From positions 150,905-214,904 of the forward strand of contig NZ_JAUDBQ010000005.1 of assembly GCF_030372105.1 (NCBI RefSeq): a DNA stretch of 64,000 nt. Direction: 5' to 3'. The notes beneath the pieces were generated by a model, which worked only from the letters and a program-made list of their open reading frames with translations, did not search any database and was not told where the DNA came from. How positions within the stretch are numbered: position 1 is the stretch's first letter; every line of letters starts with the position of its first letter. This document shows positions 28,386-37,015 of this stretch, piece after piece. Made by a program: the position numbers and the translations under genes. Origin of the DNA: Cellulomonas cellasea (GTDB lineage: Bacteria > Actinomycetota > Actinomycetes > Actinomycetales > Cellulomonadaceae).

Positions 28386-28862
28386 ATGACTTTCCGTGAA
28401 GTGCGGCACGCCTCAGCGGGTGCCCGAGTGGCCATCGTCGGAGTCGGCGTGGTCGTCGCGGTCAGTGCTCTGCTGCCCCAGTGGGCAAGCACGACGTCGG
28501 ACTCCGAGCGGGCCCTGTTGGTCGCCCTCATGGCCTTCGTCGTCGGCCTCTGCCTGTTGGCCGCGGGGATGTCCTCGGTCACAGAGGTGACCACCGAGGG
28601 TGTTGAACTGACATTCCGCCTCGTGATCCCGATCTGGCATCGGCGCATCCCCTGGGACGACTTGTCCGTCGACGGTGTCGAGCGGGTCGGCGTCATCCGG
28701 GCAGGGGGCCTTGGGCTGCGCTACCTGGGAGGCGGTCGCGTCGCGGTGCTAGTGCGCCCGGGGCCGGGTGTGGTCCTTCACACCCGTGGGGGCGAACGAA
28801 CGTACGTCGTCGGGAGCGACCGGTCCACCGAGCTCATCGACACGCTCACCGCGCACCGCTGA
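28386..28862 (+). CDS. Small membrane protein with PH-like domain
   Basis: 158 residues. Two membrane segments at about 13-32 and 44-63 are followed by a beta-rich domain (VTTEGVELTFRLVIPIWHRRIPWDDL, YLGGGRVAVLVRPGPGV) that resembles bacterial PH-like domains. Function unknown. GGAGACGG precedes the ATG. It has the same general build as the membrane proteins inside the repeat-flanked cassette but lies just outside repeat R2. Confidence 0.65.
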   Translation: MTFREVRHASAGARVAIVGVGVVVAVSALLPQWASTTSDSERALLVALMAFVVGLCLLAAGMSSVTEVTTEGVELTFRLVIPIWHRRIPWDDLSVDGVERVGVIRAGGLGLRYLGGGRVAVLVRPGPGVVLHTRGGERTYVVGSDRSTELIDTLTAHR

Positions 28863-28980
28863 GCACGCTCACAGCGGCTGCGACGGTTCGCACTGAGGGG
28901 TGCGCCGGTATCCCCACCGCAGGGACTGCACTCCGCCGGTGCAAACACCGGAGCCGCGGAGTACGGCGTGGCCCAGGGGG

Positions 28981-29235
28981 ATGGTCCGGTTGAGTGAAAG
29001 TAGCGCGGGTTGTCCACAGGGGCGGGGTGCGGCCCTAGGTTCCGAGCACATCGCTGGGGCGCGGGGCGACGGTGACGACCACATTGAAGGGGGCGAGGGC
29101 AATGACGTGCTCTACGGCGAGGCCGGTGACGACACACTCCTGGGCGGAGGAGGGAACGACACCCTCGACGGAGGGCCCGGTCGCGACGTTCTGGACGGTG
29201 GCAACCGTCGCGATGTCCTGCGTGACGAGCCGTAG
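28981..29235 (+). CDS. Short RTX-repeat protein or remnant
   Basis: Up to 84 residues. The C-terminal half is five calcium-binding RTX nonapeptides ([45 protein letters not shown]). RTX blocks usually end much larger secreted proteins; here there is nothing else and no signal peptide. The start is uncertain: ATG 28981 has no good ribosome site and a promoter-like box lies at 29036. It ends TAG directly against the GTG of the next gene. The related copy at 32.5 kb keeps only a trace of this segment, so it may be a gene fragment. Confidence 0.45.
   Translation: MVRLSESSAGCPQGRGAALGSEHIAGARGDGDDHIEGGEGNDVLYGEAGDDTLLGGGGNDTLDGGPGRDVLDGGNRRDVLRDEP
29026..29048 (+). promoter_or_regulatory. Conserved promoter-like block, copy A
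   Basis: 23 bases identical to 32489-32511, containing TAGGTT (29036-29041), a TANNNT -10 type box. Its perfect conservation while flanking bases differ suggests function, probably a promoter. Confidence 0.4.
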
Positions 29236-29796
29236 GTGAGCACCCCGCGGCGTGTTGCGCTCACGGTCCTGCTCACCGTCGTGCTGGGGGCTGCGGGCGC
29301 CCTCGGCGGTGTGGCGTTCCACTGGTACGTGGTGCAGCCCAGCGACGAGGAGTTGCTCGCCGCCTCGCGCGAGGTCGACCTCGGCGGGCTCAGCCCGACG
29401 ACGACTCCCGTGATCACTGGCAGGTGGGCGCCGTCACTCGCACGCGGGGCGGCCGAGTGGTCCGCCAGTTCCGGTGACGTGGACTCCTTGGTCGACGTGG
29501 TGGACGACCTGGAGGCGGAGGGCTGGACCGTCGACCGGGTCGTGGGGCAAGGGGCGATGGGGAGGGTGCACGCTTCTCGGGGCGGTGTGGACGTCGGCGT
29601 CTGGCTGCGCGCCTCAGACGAGGGCGGCGCCGAGGCGACGGTCGCCCTTGCCCGGGGGAACGCTGTGCCGTCACTGACGGTCACTGTCGTCCTGGGCGCT
29701 GTCGCGGGCGCGCTCGCCGGTGTCACCCTCGGTCTGGCGGTTCGGCGTCCGCGCGGAGGTCCCGGGAAGCCGGCGTCCTACCCGACGTGCCCATAG
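29236..29796 (+). CDS. Membrane protein with N- and C-terminal helices, copy A
   Basis: 186 residues. A membrane segment at ~8-30 ends in FHWYVVQPSDEELLAA, then a ~110-residue outside domain (VITGRWAPS, LEAEGWTVDRVVGQGA), then a second segment at ~145-170 (VVLGAVAGALAGVTLGLAV) and a basic tail. Unknown family. The GTG start abuts the TAG of the RTX gene. A frameshifted copy lies at 32607 and a distant relative at 47438, so this is a small local family. Confidence 0.65.
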   Translation: MSTPRRVALTVLLTVVLGAAGALGGVAFHWYVVQPSDEELLAASREVDLGGLSPTTTPVITGRWAPSLARGAAEWSASSGDVDSLVDVVDDLEAEGWTVDRVVGQGAMGRVHASRGGVDVGVWLRASDEGGAEATVALARGNAVPSLTVTVVLGAVAGALAGVTLGLAVRRPRGGPGKPASYPTCP

Positions 29797-29893
29797 CGGA
29801 CACCGTCGAATTGGGCTTAGGCGCGATCGCGACGCTCGGGAGGCGCCGCCTCGCTGGCAGGCCCCGTGGAGGGCCGGCCAGCGGGGCGCCGGA

Positions 29894-31339
29894 TCACGCG
29901 AGGTGCAAGACCGGGGACCGGTCGGCGTGCGCCGCGTCCTGCATGGTGTCCTTTCCGATCAACGCGGCTGCGAGGACAGCGGCGCCGACGAGGAGCCCGG
30001 CGGCCAGCAGGAACACCGCGGAGTAGCCGTCGACCGCGGCGGCGGGCGAGCTCGGGTCCCCCGCGCCGTCGACGACTGCCACGTACAGGGCGGTGACAAC
30101 GGCGAGGCCGATCGAGCCGCCGATCTGGTTGGACGCGTTGGCCGTGGCGGCGGCCGCGCCCGCGTCGTGCGGCGCCACACCGAGCAGCGACAGGTTCTGC
30201 AGCGGGACGAAGGTGAAGCCCAGGCCCACGCCCATCACCAAGACGCCAGGGAAGACATGCGACCAGTACCCGCCGTCGACGGTGATGAAGCTGAGGTAGG
30301 CGATGCCCGCCGCGGCGATGAGCGGGCCGAAGATCAACTGACGGCGCGGGCCGATCTGGTTCAGAAGCCTCGTGGCGAACGGGACCGTGATCATGATGCC
30401 CGCGGTGATCGGCAGCGTGGCCAGGCCCGCGAACAGCGGGCTCAGCCCCAGCACGATCTGCAGGTGGAAGGTCAGGTAGAGCATCGCGCCGATCATCACG
30501 GCGCCGGTGAGGGCCTGGAGCGAGAAAGCGGCCGCGCGGGCGCGGTTCCGCACAACGCGCAGCGGCAGCAGCGGGTGGCTGGACCGTGCCTCGACGACGA
30601 CGAAAAGCACCAGTAGCAGTACTCCGAGCGCGAGCAGGCCGAGCGTGCCGATGGACGTCCACGACTCCTCGGCCAGGGTGAGGCCGTAGACGAGCGAGGC
30701 GAGCCCGGCGGTGACGGCCACTGCGCCCAGCACGTCGTAGCGCCGGTCGCCCTCGGCGCGGCTCTCGGTGAGCAGGGTGAGCGCGCCGACGACGCCGAGC
30801 ACGACGAACGGCAAGTTCACCAGGAGGCACCACCGCCAGTTGAGGTACTCGGTCAGCACGCCGCCCAGCAGCAGCCCGACAGCCGAGCCGGCGCCGGCGA
30901 CCGATCCGAAGATCGCGAACGCCGTGTTGCGCTCCCGCCCGGAGGGGAACGTCACGGTCATGATCGCCAGCGCGGCGGGCGCCATGAGCGCAGCGGCGAC
31001 GCCCTGGGCGCCGCGGGCGATCAGCAGCTCGCCGGCCGAGTGCGCCAGGCCACCCCATGCGGAGCCGGCGCCGAACAGGACGAGGCCGAGCACGAACGTG
31101 CGGCGTCGGCCCCAGAAGTCGGCGATGCGGCCGCCGAGGAGTAGCAGCGCGCCGAATGCGAGGGCGTAGGCGGTGATGACCCACTGGCGGGACGTGTCCG
31201 ACAGGCCGAGGTCGGCCTGCGCGCTGGGCAGCGCGACGTTCACGATGGTGCCGTCGAGGACGACGAGCAGCTGGGTCAGCGAGACGGTGGCGAGGATCCA
31301 CCAGCGCCGCGTGGGCGCGTTCGGAGCAGGGGTCGGCAC
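29894..31339 (-). CDS. MFS exporter, DHA2 (14-TM) type
   Basis: 481 residues with 14 membrane segments. Motif A-like GGRIADFWGRRR between helices 2 and 3, LLVVLDGTIVNVALP in helix 1 and GSAVGLLLGGVLTEYLNWRWCLLVNLP mark the DHA2 drug:H+ antiporter family (EmrB/QacA type). It should pump toxic compounds out using the proton gradient. I chose the GTG at 31339 (PTPAPNAPTRR) with GAAGGG seven bases upstream; the frame stays open above but without similarity. It lies between duplicate copies A and B. Confidence 0.9.
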   Translation of the reverse strand: MPTPAPNAPTRRWWILATVSLTQLLVVLDGTIVNVALPSAQADLGLSDTSRQWVITAYALAFGALLLLGGRIADFWGRRRTFVLGLVLFGAGSAWGGLAHSAGELLIARGAQGVAAALMAPAALAIMTVTFPSGRERNTAFAIFGSVAGAGSAVGLLLGGVLTEYLNWRWCLLVNLPFVVLGVVGALTLLTESRAEGDRRYDVLGAVAVTAGLASLVYGLTLAEESWTSIGTLGLLALGVLLLVLFVVVEARSSHPLLPLRVVRNRARAAAFSLQALTGAVMIGAMLYLTFHLQIVLGLSPLFAGLATLPITAGIMITVPFATRLLNQIGPRRQLIFGPLIAAAGIAYLSFITVDGGYWSHVFPGVLVMGVGLGFTFVPLQNLSLLGVAPHDAGAAAATANASNQIGGSIGLAVVTALYVAVVDGAGDPSSPAAAVDGYSAVFLLAAGLLVGAAVLAAALIGKDTMQDAAHADRSPVLHLA

Positions 31340-31589
31340 AGGAGGCCCTTCGACGGCAGTGGGTGGCGTCCGGGGTTTCCAGCCCCGATCGGCGCCCACA
31401 GGAGCCAGACCAAACCCGACGCTCTCGTCGGTCAGACAGCGAAGAAACGGTACATCGCTCGGCGCCCGGCGGTCGGCCGAGGCGGCCGTGCGGCGCCTCA
31501 CTCCACTCGCCGTGCAGCAACGCGCCGGCGCGCCGCTTCCGGTGCGCCGCCCGGCAGTGGCGCACCGGCGCGAGACCACCGAGAGCGAG

Positions 31590-32363
31590 TCAGCGCAGCG
31601 GGATCACAGCGCCTTCCTCGGCGAGCAGGACCTCCCCGCCGTACACCTGTTGAGCCGCGGCCAGCGACAGCGCCCTGTCATGGTCCGGCCAGAAGTGCGT
31701 CAGCAGCAGCCGTCGCGCGCCGCACACCTCCGCGACCTCGCCCGCCTCCCGGGCGCTGAGGTGCACGGGGTCCACCGCCGTGGGAGACCCGAGCGGGCGG
31801 TCAGTGGCATCGACGATGAACAGATCCGCGTCGCGACCGAGATCGACCAGGTCAGGGGAGGGGCCGCTGTCCCCGGTGAAGGCGACCACGAGACCGTCGG
31901 CGGTGGTCAGGCGGACCCCGGCGTTCGGCACCTGGTGCGGGAGCAGCCAGCTCTCGAGGCGGAACGGTCCGACCTGGGACTCCGGGGCGGGGAGCGGGCG
32001 CCAGTCGAAGACCTGGTCGACGGCTCCCGTGTCGTGCTCCTCGAGTCCCAGCACCCGCTCGCGCACGCCCTCGGCGGCGTAGGTCGGCAGAGCGGGGGCC
32101 TCGGCCGCGGGCCAGCCGAGCCACCGAGCACGGAAGAGCCCGTGCAGGTCGTTCATGTGGTCAGGGTGTCGGTGCGTGATGATGACGGCGTCGAGCCCGA
32201 GCGCGGTCGTCGAGCCCAGATGCTCCAACAAGCGCGCAAGGGTGTCGTAGCCCAGGTCGATGACTACCCGGAAACCCTCGTGCTCGAACAGGAACCCGGT
32301 GCAGGCCCGGCGCGGCTCGGGCCATGCGCCACAACTTCCCAGCACGACCACGCGACTGCTCAT
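31590..32363 (-). CDS. Metallo-beta-lactamase-fold hydrolase
   Basis: 257 residues. The metal motif THRHPDHMNDL (HxHxDH), the later PHQVPNAG, FTGDSGPSPDL and DATD segments, and the C-terminal LTHFWPD match the RNase Z/phosphodiesterase-like MBL group. Likely a cyclic-nucleotide or phosphodiester hydrolase; the exact substrate is unknown. The ATG at 32363 precedes SSRVVVLGSCGAWPEP, where homology begins. Transcribed towards the MFS gene with a ~250-base gap. Confidence 0.87.
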   Translation of the reverse strand: MSSRVVVLGSCGAWPEPRRACTGFLFEHEGFRVVIDLGYDTLARLLEHLGSTTALGLDAVIITHRHPDHMNDLHGLFRARWLGWPAAEAPALPTYAAEGVRERVLGLEEHDTGAVDQVFDWRPLPAPESQVGPFRLESWLLPHQVPNAGVRLTTADGLVVAFTGDSGPSPDLVDLGRDADLFIVDATDRPLGSPTAVDPVHLSAREAGEVAEVCGARRLLLTHFWPDHDRALSLAAAQQVYGGEVLLAEEGAVIPLR

Positions 32364-32488
32364 CACCACACCGTCGCCCGGTCGCCGTGGTGGCGCAACA
32401 AGTCGACAACGCGGATCGAGCCGCACGTGTCACGGATGGCTCTGGTCCGGCTGAGTGAAAGTCACGCGGTTTGTCCCCGAGCCTCGAC

Positions 32489-32511
32489 GGTGCGGCCCTA
32501 GGTTCCGAGCA
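32489..32511 (+). promoter_or_regulatory. Conserved promoter-like block, copy B
   Basis: Identical to 29026-29048 over 23 bases, with TAGGTT at 32499-32504. Lies ~100 bases before the membrane-protein start. Confidence 0.4.
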
Positions 32512-32606
32512 ACGTCGCATCGGGGCCACGCCCGCCCGACGTGCCCTCGACATCCTGGAGGCGCAGTGACCGCGTCCGCCACGGACACCCGCGTGACGAG
32601 CCGTAG

Positions 32607-33162
32607 GTGAGCACCCCGAGGCGCGTGGCGCTCACGGTTCTGCTCGCCCTCGTGATGGGGGTCGCGGGCGCCCTCGGCGGGGCGGCGCTCCACTGGTATG
32701 TGGTGCAGCTCAGCGACGAGGAACTGCTCGCCGCGGGAGGTCGACCTCGAGGGGCTCGGTCCGACGAGGCCTCTGGTGATCACCGGCAAGTGGGCGCCAT
32801 CGCTCGATCGCGGGAGGGTCATGTGGGACGCCGAGTCCGACGGCGCGCATTCCGGGGCTGACGTGATGGCCGAGCTGGAGGCGGAGGGCTGGACCGTCGA
32901 CCGGGTGGCGGAGCGCGGAGCGGCAGATCTGGTGAGCGCCTCCCGCGATGGGGCGGAGCTCGACGTCCGGCTGCGCGCGTCGGACGGGGGTGGCACCGAG
33001 GCAACGGTCAGCCTCGCCCGGGGACACGCTGTGCCGTCGCTGACGACCACTATCGTCCTGGGCGCCGTCGCGGGCGTGCTCGTCGGTGTCGCCCTCGGTC
33101 TGTCGGTTCGGCGTCCGCGCAGATCTCCCGGGAAGTCGGCGTCCCCCCTGACGCGCCCATAG
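32607..33162 (+). pseudogene. Frameshifted copy B of the membrane protein
   Basis: Starts like copy A (STPRRVALTVLLA, HWYVVQLSDEELLAA), then near 32735 copy B is five bases shorter than copy A and the frame shifts by one. The rest of the homologous protein (REVDLEGLGP, LEAEGWTVDRV, VLGAVAGVLVGVALGL) continues in the other frame to 33162. Unless this is a sequencing error the product would be a short truncated peptide. The intact reading would give ~184 residues with two membrane segments. Confidence 0.75.
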
Positions 33163-33360
33163 CGGACACAGTCGAAGAGGGCTTCGGTGGAGCGGCGCGT
33201 TGCTGAACGTGGACAGCAGCGGTGCGGACATTTCGCTGTTCGACCAGCTCAGAAGCCGCTCGGCCGCGCGCGCGAGGTAGCCTCCCTCTCCGTGACGACC
33301 TGCGCTTTCACCTCCGATGACCGCGGTGTGCTCGCCGCGTCGGCTAAGCAGCGCTGAGCG

Positions 33361-34176
33361 ATGCGCGACTCGGATCGGCGCGCCCGGCGGCGGCTCCTGG
33401 GGGCGCTGTCCGGCGGTGTCGGGCTCCTCGCGCTGCTCACGCTCGCGGACTTCGTCCCACCCGGGGCGGACTGGTACGCCGCGCACCCCATGACGGCCAG
33501 CACCGTGACCACTGTCGTCACGTTCGTCGCGGTCAGCCTGCTGGTGGAGCAGTGGCTCAAGGAGCGGTCGGCCGCGCAGCTGCGGCTCGTCTCGAGCGTG
33601 GCCTACCGCAGCCTCGCGCAGGTGGTGAACGACGCTGGCAGGTCGTTGCTGGCGCCCCTGGTCGGAGCCGACCTGCAAGCTCTGGCTATCCCGGCCGGCA
33701 GCGACGACGTGGCGGCGGCGCGCGCCCGCTTGCTCCGGCACGGTCTGGAGCCGACCTTCGACCAGACGACGGGCTCGTGGCGCGGGATCGGCGCCGCCAG
33801 CCACGACGAGGTCCTGCGCGCGCTGTGCACCGAGCCCGCGTACGTGCAGATGCTGTTCCGCACGGCCGCGAACGGGAGGCGGCGGCTGCATGACGGCACC
33901 GCGATGTGGGCGCCCGTGATGCTGGGCGCCCGCTCCACGTCGGACGACCTGGGCGCCCTGCGCCGGCTCACGGACGCGATGGAGCTGCTGCAGGAACGGT
34001 GCCGGCTCGGCGGCGTCATCGGCCGGGACCTCCCCGACTGGGCGCCCGACCCGGGCTGGCTGGACGCCCTCTCGCGCGACTTCTGGGCGGCTGTCTCGAC
34101 GTACGAGAGCCTGCGCGACGACTTCGCGGAGCTGGCCGAGCTTCCCAGTGACGAGATCGTGCTCCGACGTGCGTGA
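33361..34176 (+). CDS. Two-helix membrane protein, unknown
   Basis: 271 residues. Membrane segments at ~12-30 and ~45-62 are followed by a ~200-residue soluble helical domain (SSVAYRSLAQVVNDAGRSLLAPLVG, EPAYVQMLFRTAANGRRRLH, LRRLTDAMELLQERC). No recognised family. The downstream HAD gene starts before this stop, so the two are co-translated. Confidence 0.65.
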   Translation: MRDSDRRARRRLLGALSGGVGLLALLTLADFVPPGADWYAAHPMTASTVTTVVTFVAVSLLVEQWLKERSAAQLRLVSSVAYRSLAQVVNDAGRSLLAPLVGADLQALAIPAGSDDVAAARARLLRHGLEPTFDQTTGSWRGIGAASHDEVLRALCTEPAYVQMLFRTAANGRRRLHDGTAMWAPVMLGARSTSDDLGALRRLTDAMELLQERCRLGGVIGRDLPDWAPDPGWLDALSRDFWAAVSTYESLRDDFAELAELPSDEIVLRRA

Positions 34177-34861
34177 GGAGCGCCCGCGGGCCGTGCTGTT
34201 CGACATCGACGGGACCCTGGCCGTCGGGTCGAGTGCTCACCTGGCCGCGCTCGTCGCGACGGCGTGGGATGTGCTGCGTCTGCGGGCGGACATCCAGATG
34301 GTGGGGGAGCGCCCTCACCTCGACGACCAGGACGTCACCGGATGGATCGACTCCCAGGTGCTGCGCCTGCTCCGGGACCGTGCTCAGGCCGAGGGCCGGG
34401 TGCCGCTCGATGCCCTCGTCGAGCGCTACGTCGCGACCTACGCGGACGCGCTCGCGGACGGGACCGCCCTCGTCGGACAACCGGTCCCCGGAGCGGCGCA
34501 CGTCCTCGACGCGCTCCGGTCGCGCGGGACGCCACTGGGCCTCGTGACGGGCAACGTGCACGGCGTGGCGCGGCTCAAGCTCACCGGTCTGGGCCTGGAT
34601 CGCGGGTTCTCCTTTCACCGGGACGGGGGCTTCGGGGACTGGCGGGCGAGCCGTGCGGAACTGCCCGCGGCCGCGGGCCAGAGGCTGGGCATCGCCCTCG
34701 GACCGGAGGTCTGGCTCGTCGGCGACACCTGCGCCGACATGGCCGGCGCCAAGGGAGCGGGCCTGACGGCCGTGGGCGTGCTCACGGGCGGTGACGACGA
34801 GGAGGAGCTCCGGGCCGCCGGCGCCGACGTCGTGCTGCGCTCGGTCGCTGATCTGCCCTGA
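34169..34861 (+). CDS. HAD-superfamily phosphatase
   Basis: About 230 residues. HAD motif I VLFDIDGTLAVG gives the nucleophile Asp and acid Asp; motif II is LGLVTGN; motif IV is VWLVGDTCADM with a following KGAGLTAVGVLTG. A helical cap lies between motifs I and II. Resembles phosphoglycolate-phosphatase-like enzymes. The start GTG at 34169 overlaps the upstream stop; a GTG at 34148 is possible. Confidence 0.88.
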   Translation: MREERPRAVLFDIDGTLAVGSSAHLAALVATAWDVLRLRADIQMVGERPHLDDQDVTGWIDSQVLRLLRDRAQAEGRVPLDALVERYVATYADALADGTALVGQPVPGAAHVLDALRSRGTPLGLVTGNVHGVARLKLTGLGLDRGFSFHRDGGFGDWRASRAELPAAAGQRLGIALGPEVWLVGDTCADMAGAKGAGLTAVGVLTGGDDEEELRAAGADVVLRSVADLP

Positions 34862-34910
34862 CCGTCCACCGCGTCGACGCGCCGCTCCCCTAGGCGTTCA
34901 TGTATGGTCC

Positions 34911-34928
34911 TTGACCGTTTCTTGACCG
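34911..34928 (+). promoter_or_regulatory. Direct repeat TTGACCG before the BCCT gene
   Basis: TTGACCG at 34911 and 34922, spaced 11 bases (one helical turn), between a possible -10 box TATGGT (34903) and the ribosome site AAGAAGG. Could be an operator for osmotic control; inference. Confidence 0.35.
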
Positions 34929-34946
34929 CCAAAGAAGGGTCACCCC

Positions 34947-36875
34947 ATGGTGAGCGACCGTCGTACGGGATCGACCGAAGGCGAGGCCGGCCATTCTCTG
35001 GTCCCACAACGGGCACGCGCAGCACGCATTCTGAAGGAGGTCACCTCTCCCGAGACGGTCGGCAGCCCTCATCCCGCACTGCTGCCAGGCATCGGCGTCG
35101 AGCAGACCCATCGGTCGTTCGGCGTGGACCGGATCGTGTTCGGGGTGGCGGCGGCCTTCGTGGTCGGGGTCATCGCCTGGGGTGTGCTGTCGCCGGATGG
35201 GCTGGCGGACTTCGCAGCTGCCGGGTTCGTTTTCGTCACCACGGATTTCGGGTGGCTCTTCGGCGTCCTGACGGTCGTCGTCTTCCTGTTCATGATGTGG
35301 CTGGGATTCGGCCGGCACCGCGTCGTCCGGCTGGGACAGGACGACGAGAAGCCCGAGTTCTCGACGATCTCGTGGGTCGCGATGCTGTTCTCCGCGGGCA
35401 TCGGCATCGGGCTGCTGTTCTACGGCCCGCTCGAGCCGATGACGTTCTTCCTCGACCTGCCGCCGGCGTTCGCGGACACCACACCCGGCAGCGACGGCGC
35501 CATGCACATCGCGCTCGCGCAGACGTTGTTCCACTGGGGGCCGGTCGCGTGGGCGTACTACGCGCTAGTCGGCGGGGCCGTCGCGTACGCGGCCTACCGC
35601 AAGGGCCGCACACCGCTGATGTCCGCGTTGCTCGAGCCGATCTTCGGGCAGCGAAGCCACGGCGTGCTCGGCAAGGTCGTCGACGTGTTCTCGATCGTCG
35701 TCACGCTGTTCGGAACTGCCGTCTCGCTTGGCATCGGCGCGCTGCAGATCGGTCGCGGGATCGAGATCGTCGGCGGTGTCGGCCCGCTCGGCAACGCCGT
35801 GATCGTGGGCGTCATCGCCGTGCTCTCCGTGGCGTTCATCCTCTCCGCGGTCTCTGGGTTGAAGCGCGGCATCCGCGCGCTCTCGAACATCAATATGGCC
35901 CTCGCTGGAGTGCTGGCACTCTTCGTCCTCGTGGTGGGGCCGACCGTCCTGCTGTTGAACCTCATCCCCGGTGTGCTCATGACCTTCGTGGGCGAGCTGC
36001 CGGCACTGATGGCGCAGTCCGCCGCGACATCCCCGGATGCCCAGGGGTTCATGAGCGCCTGGACCACCTACTACTGGGCGTGGTGGGTGTCGTGGACGCC
36101 GTTCGTCGGGATGTTCATCGCGAAGATCAGCCGCGGACGCACGCTCCGTGAGTTCGTCACCACGGTCATCGTGGTGCCGAGCGTCGTATGCCTGATCTGG
36201 TTCACGATCGTCGGTGGCACCACCATGTGGCTCGAGCAGACCGGGGCGGCGATCAGCGAGGCGGCGTCAGGCCAGGACATGTTGTTCACGGTGCTGAACG
36301 AGCTCCCGTTCGGGGCCGTGACGTCTGTGCTCGCGATGGTCTCCATCGTGATCTTCTTCGTCACCAGCGCCGACTCGGCGTCCATCGTCATGGCGAGCCT
36401 GTCAGAGCAGGGCAACCCGACTCCCCGTCGCTGGACCATCGTCGTGTGGGGCGTCGCACTGGCGTCGATCGCGGCGGTGCTCCTCGTCGGCGGCGGCCAG
36501 GTCGCCCTCTCAGGCCTGCAGAGCCTCATGATCGTGTCGGCTCTGCCCTTCGCCATCGTGGTCATCCTCGTCATGCTCGCGTGGGCCAAGGACCTGGCCC
36601 GCGACCCGTTGACCATCCGGCGGCGGTACGCGCGCGAGGCCCTGGACCAAGGGGTGCGGGCCGGGATCGAGGAGCACGGGGACGATTTCGTCCTCGGGGT
36701 CGTCGCGACGGCGCCGGACGAGGGGGCAGGCGCCTGGCTCGACACCGAGGACCCCGCGCTGACCGACTGGTATCGGCCGGGAGCGGCCGAGCGCGAGCCC
36801 GCCATGAGTGAGGCCTCTGCGAGCGTGACGGCGGAGTCCGTCCCGGCGTCATCGGCAGGCAGCACCGAATCGTGA
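34947..36875 (+). CDS. BCCT-family betaine/choline transporter
   Basis: 642 residues, 12 membrane segments. Takes up betaine, choline or carnitine, usually with Na+ or H+, for osmoprotection. The family signature is clear: YYWAWWVSWTPFVGMFIAKI followed by SRGRT; also SAGIGIGLLFYGPLEP and FFVTSADSASIV. A ~65-residue N-terminal and ~85-residue C-terminal cytosolic extension could sense osmolarity. AAGAAGG is eight bases before the ATG. It lies next to nhaA, which fits a salt-stress role. Confidence 0.94.
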   Translation: MVSDRRTGSTEGEAGHSLVPQRARAARILKEVTSPETVGSPHPALLPGIGVEQTHRSFGVDRIVFGVAAAFVVGVIAWGVLSPDGLADFAAAGFVFVTTDFGWLFGVLTVVVFLFMMWLGFGRHRVVRLGQDDEKPEFSTISWVAMLFSAGIGIGLLFYGPLEPMTFFLDLPPAFADTTPGSDGAMHIALAQTLFHWGPVAWAYYALVGGAVAYAAYRKGRTPLMSALLEPIFGQRSHGVLGKVVDVFSIVVTLFGTAVSLGIGALQIGRGIEIVGGVGPLGNAVIVGVIAVLSVAFILSAVSGLKRGIRALSNINMALAGVLALFVLVVGPTVLLLNLIPGVLMTFVGELPALMAQSAATSPDAQGFMSAWTTYYWAWWVSWTPFVGMFIAKISRGRTLREFVTTVIVVPSVVCLIWFTIVGGTTMWLEQTGAAISEAASGQDMLFTVLNELPFGAVTSVLAMVSIVIFFVTSADSASIVMASLSEQGNPTPRRWTIVVWGVALASIAAVLLVGGGQVALSGLQSLMIVSALPFAIVVILVMLAWAKDLARDPLTIRRRYAREALDQGVRAGIEEHGDDFVLGVVATAPDEGAGAWLDTEDPALTDWYRPGAAEREPAMSEASASVTAESVPASSAGSTES

Positions 36876-36925
36876 GCCGCTGGGCGTACGCCGGCGCGTC
36901 ACCGGGCCGCTGTCGCCCTGTGCCG

Positions 36926-37015
36926 TAGAGTTCCGGGCTGGTGTGCCGGGAAGTCTGGTCGGCGTCTTCGTCTGCGACCCCGCGGCGGAGCTAGACGTCG
37001 CACCCAGGAGCGCCC
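36926..37015 (+). promoter_or_regulatory. Promoter and candidate structured leader of nhaA
   Basis: TAGAGT (36926-36931) is a plausible -10 box. The ~78 bases that follow include GCCGGGAAGTCTGGTCGGC, where GCCG and CGGC can pair around an 11-base loop, and a second GC-rich pairing region. Some nhaA genes are controlled by ion-sensing leaders; whether this is one cannot be judged here. Confidence 0.3.

Larger units (their letters stand above)
28983..29818 (+). repeat. Duplicated segment, copy A
   Basis: Similar to 32444-33184 in the same orientation: shared promoter-like region, the membrane-protein gene, and a common end at CATAGCGGACAC. Copy A contains an extra ~140 bases coding for RTX repeats. 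Confidence 0.85.
32444..33184 (+). repeat. Duplicated segment, copy B
   Basis: Counterpart of 28983-29818. Lacks most of the RTX-coding part and carries a 5-base net deletion in the membrane-protein gene. Confidence 0.85.

Noticed and set aside
23700..33200. Prophage or insertion sequence
   Set aside because: No integrase, transposase or phage structural gene is visible.
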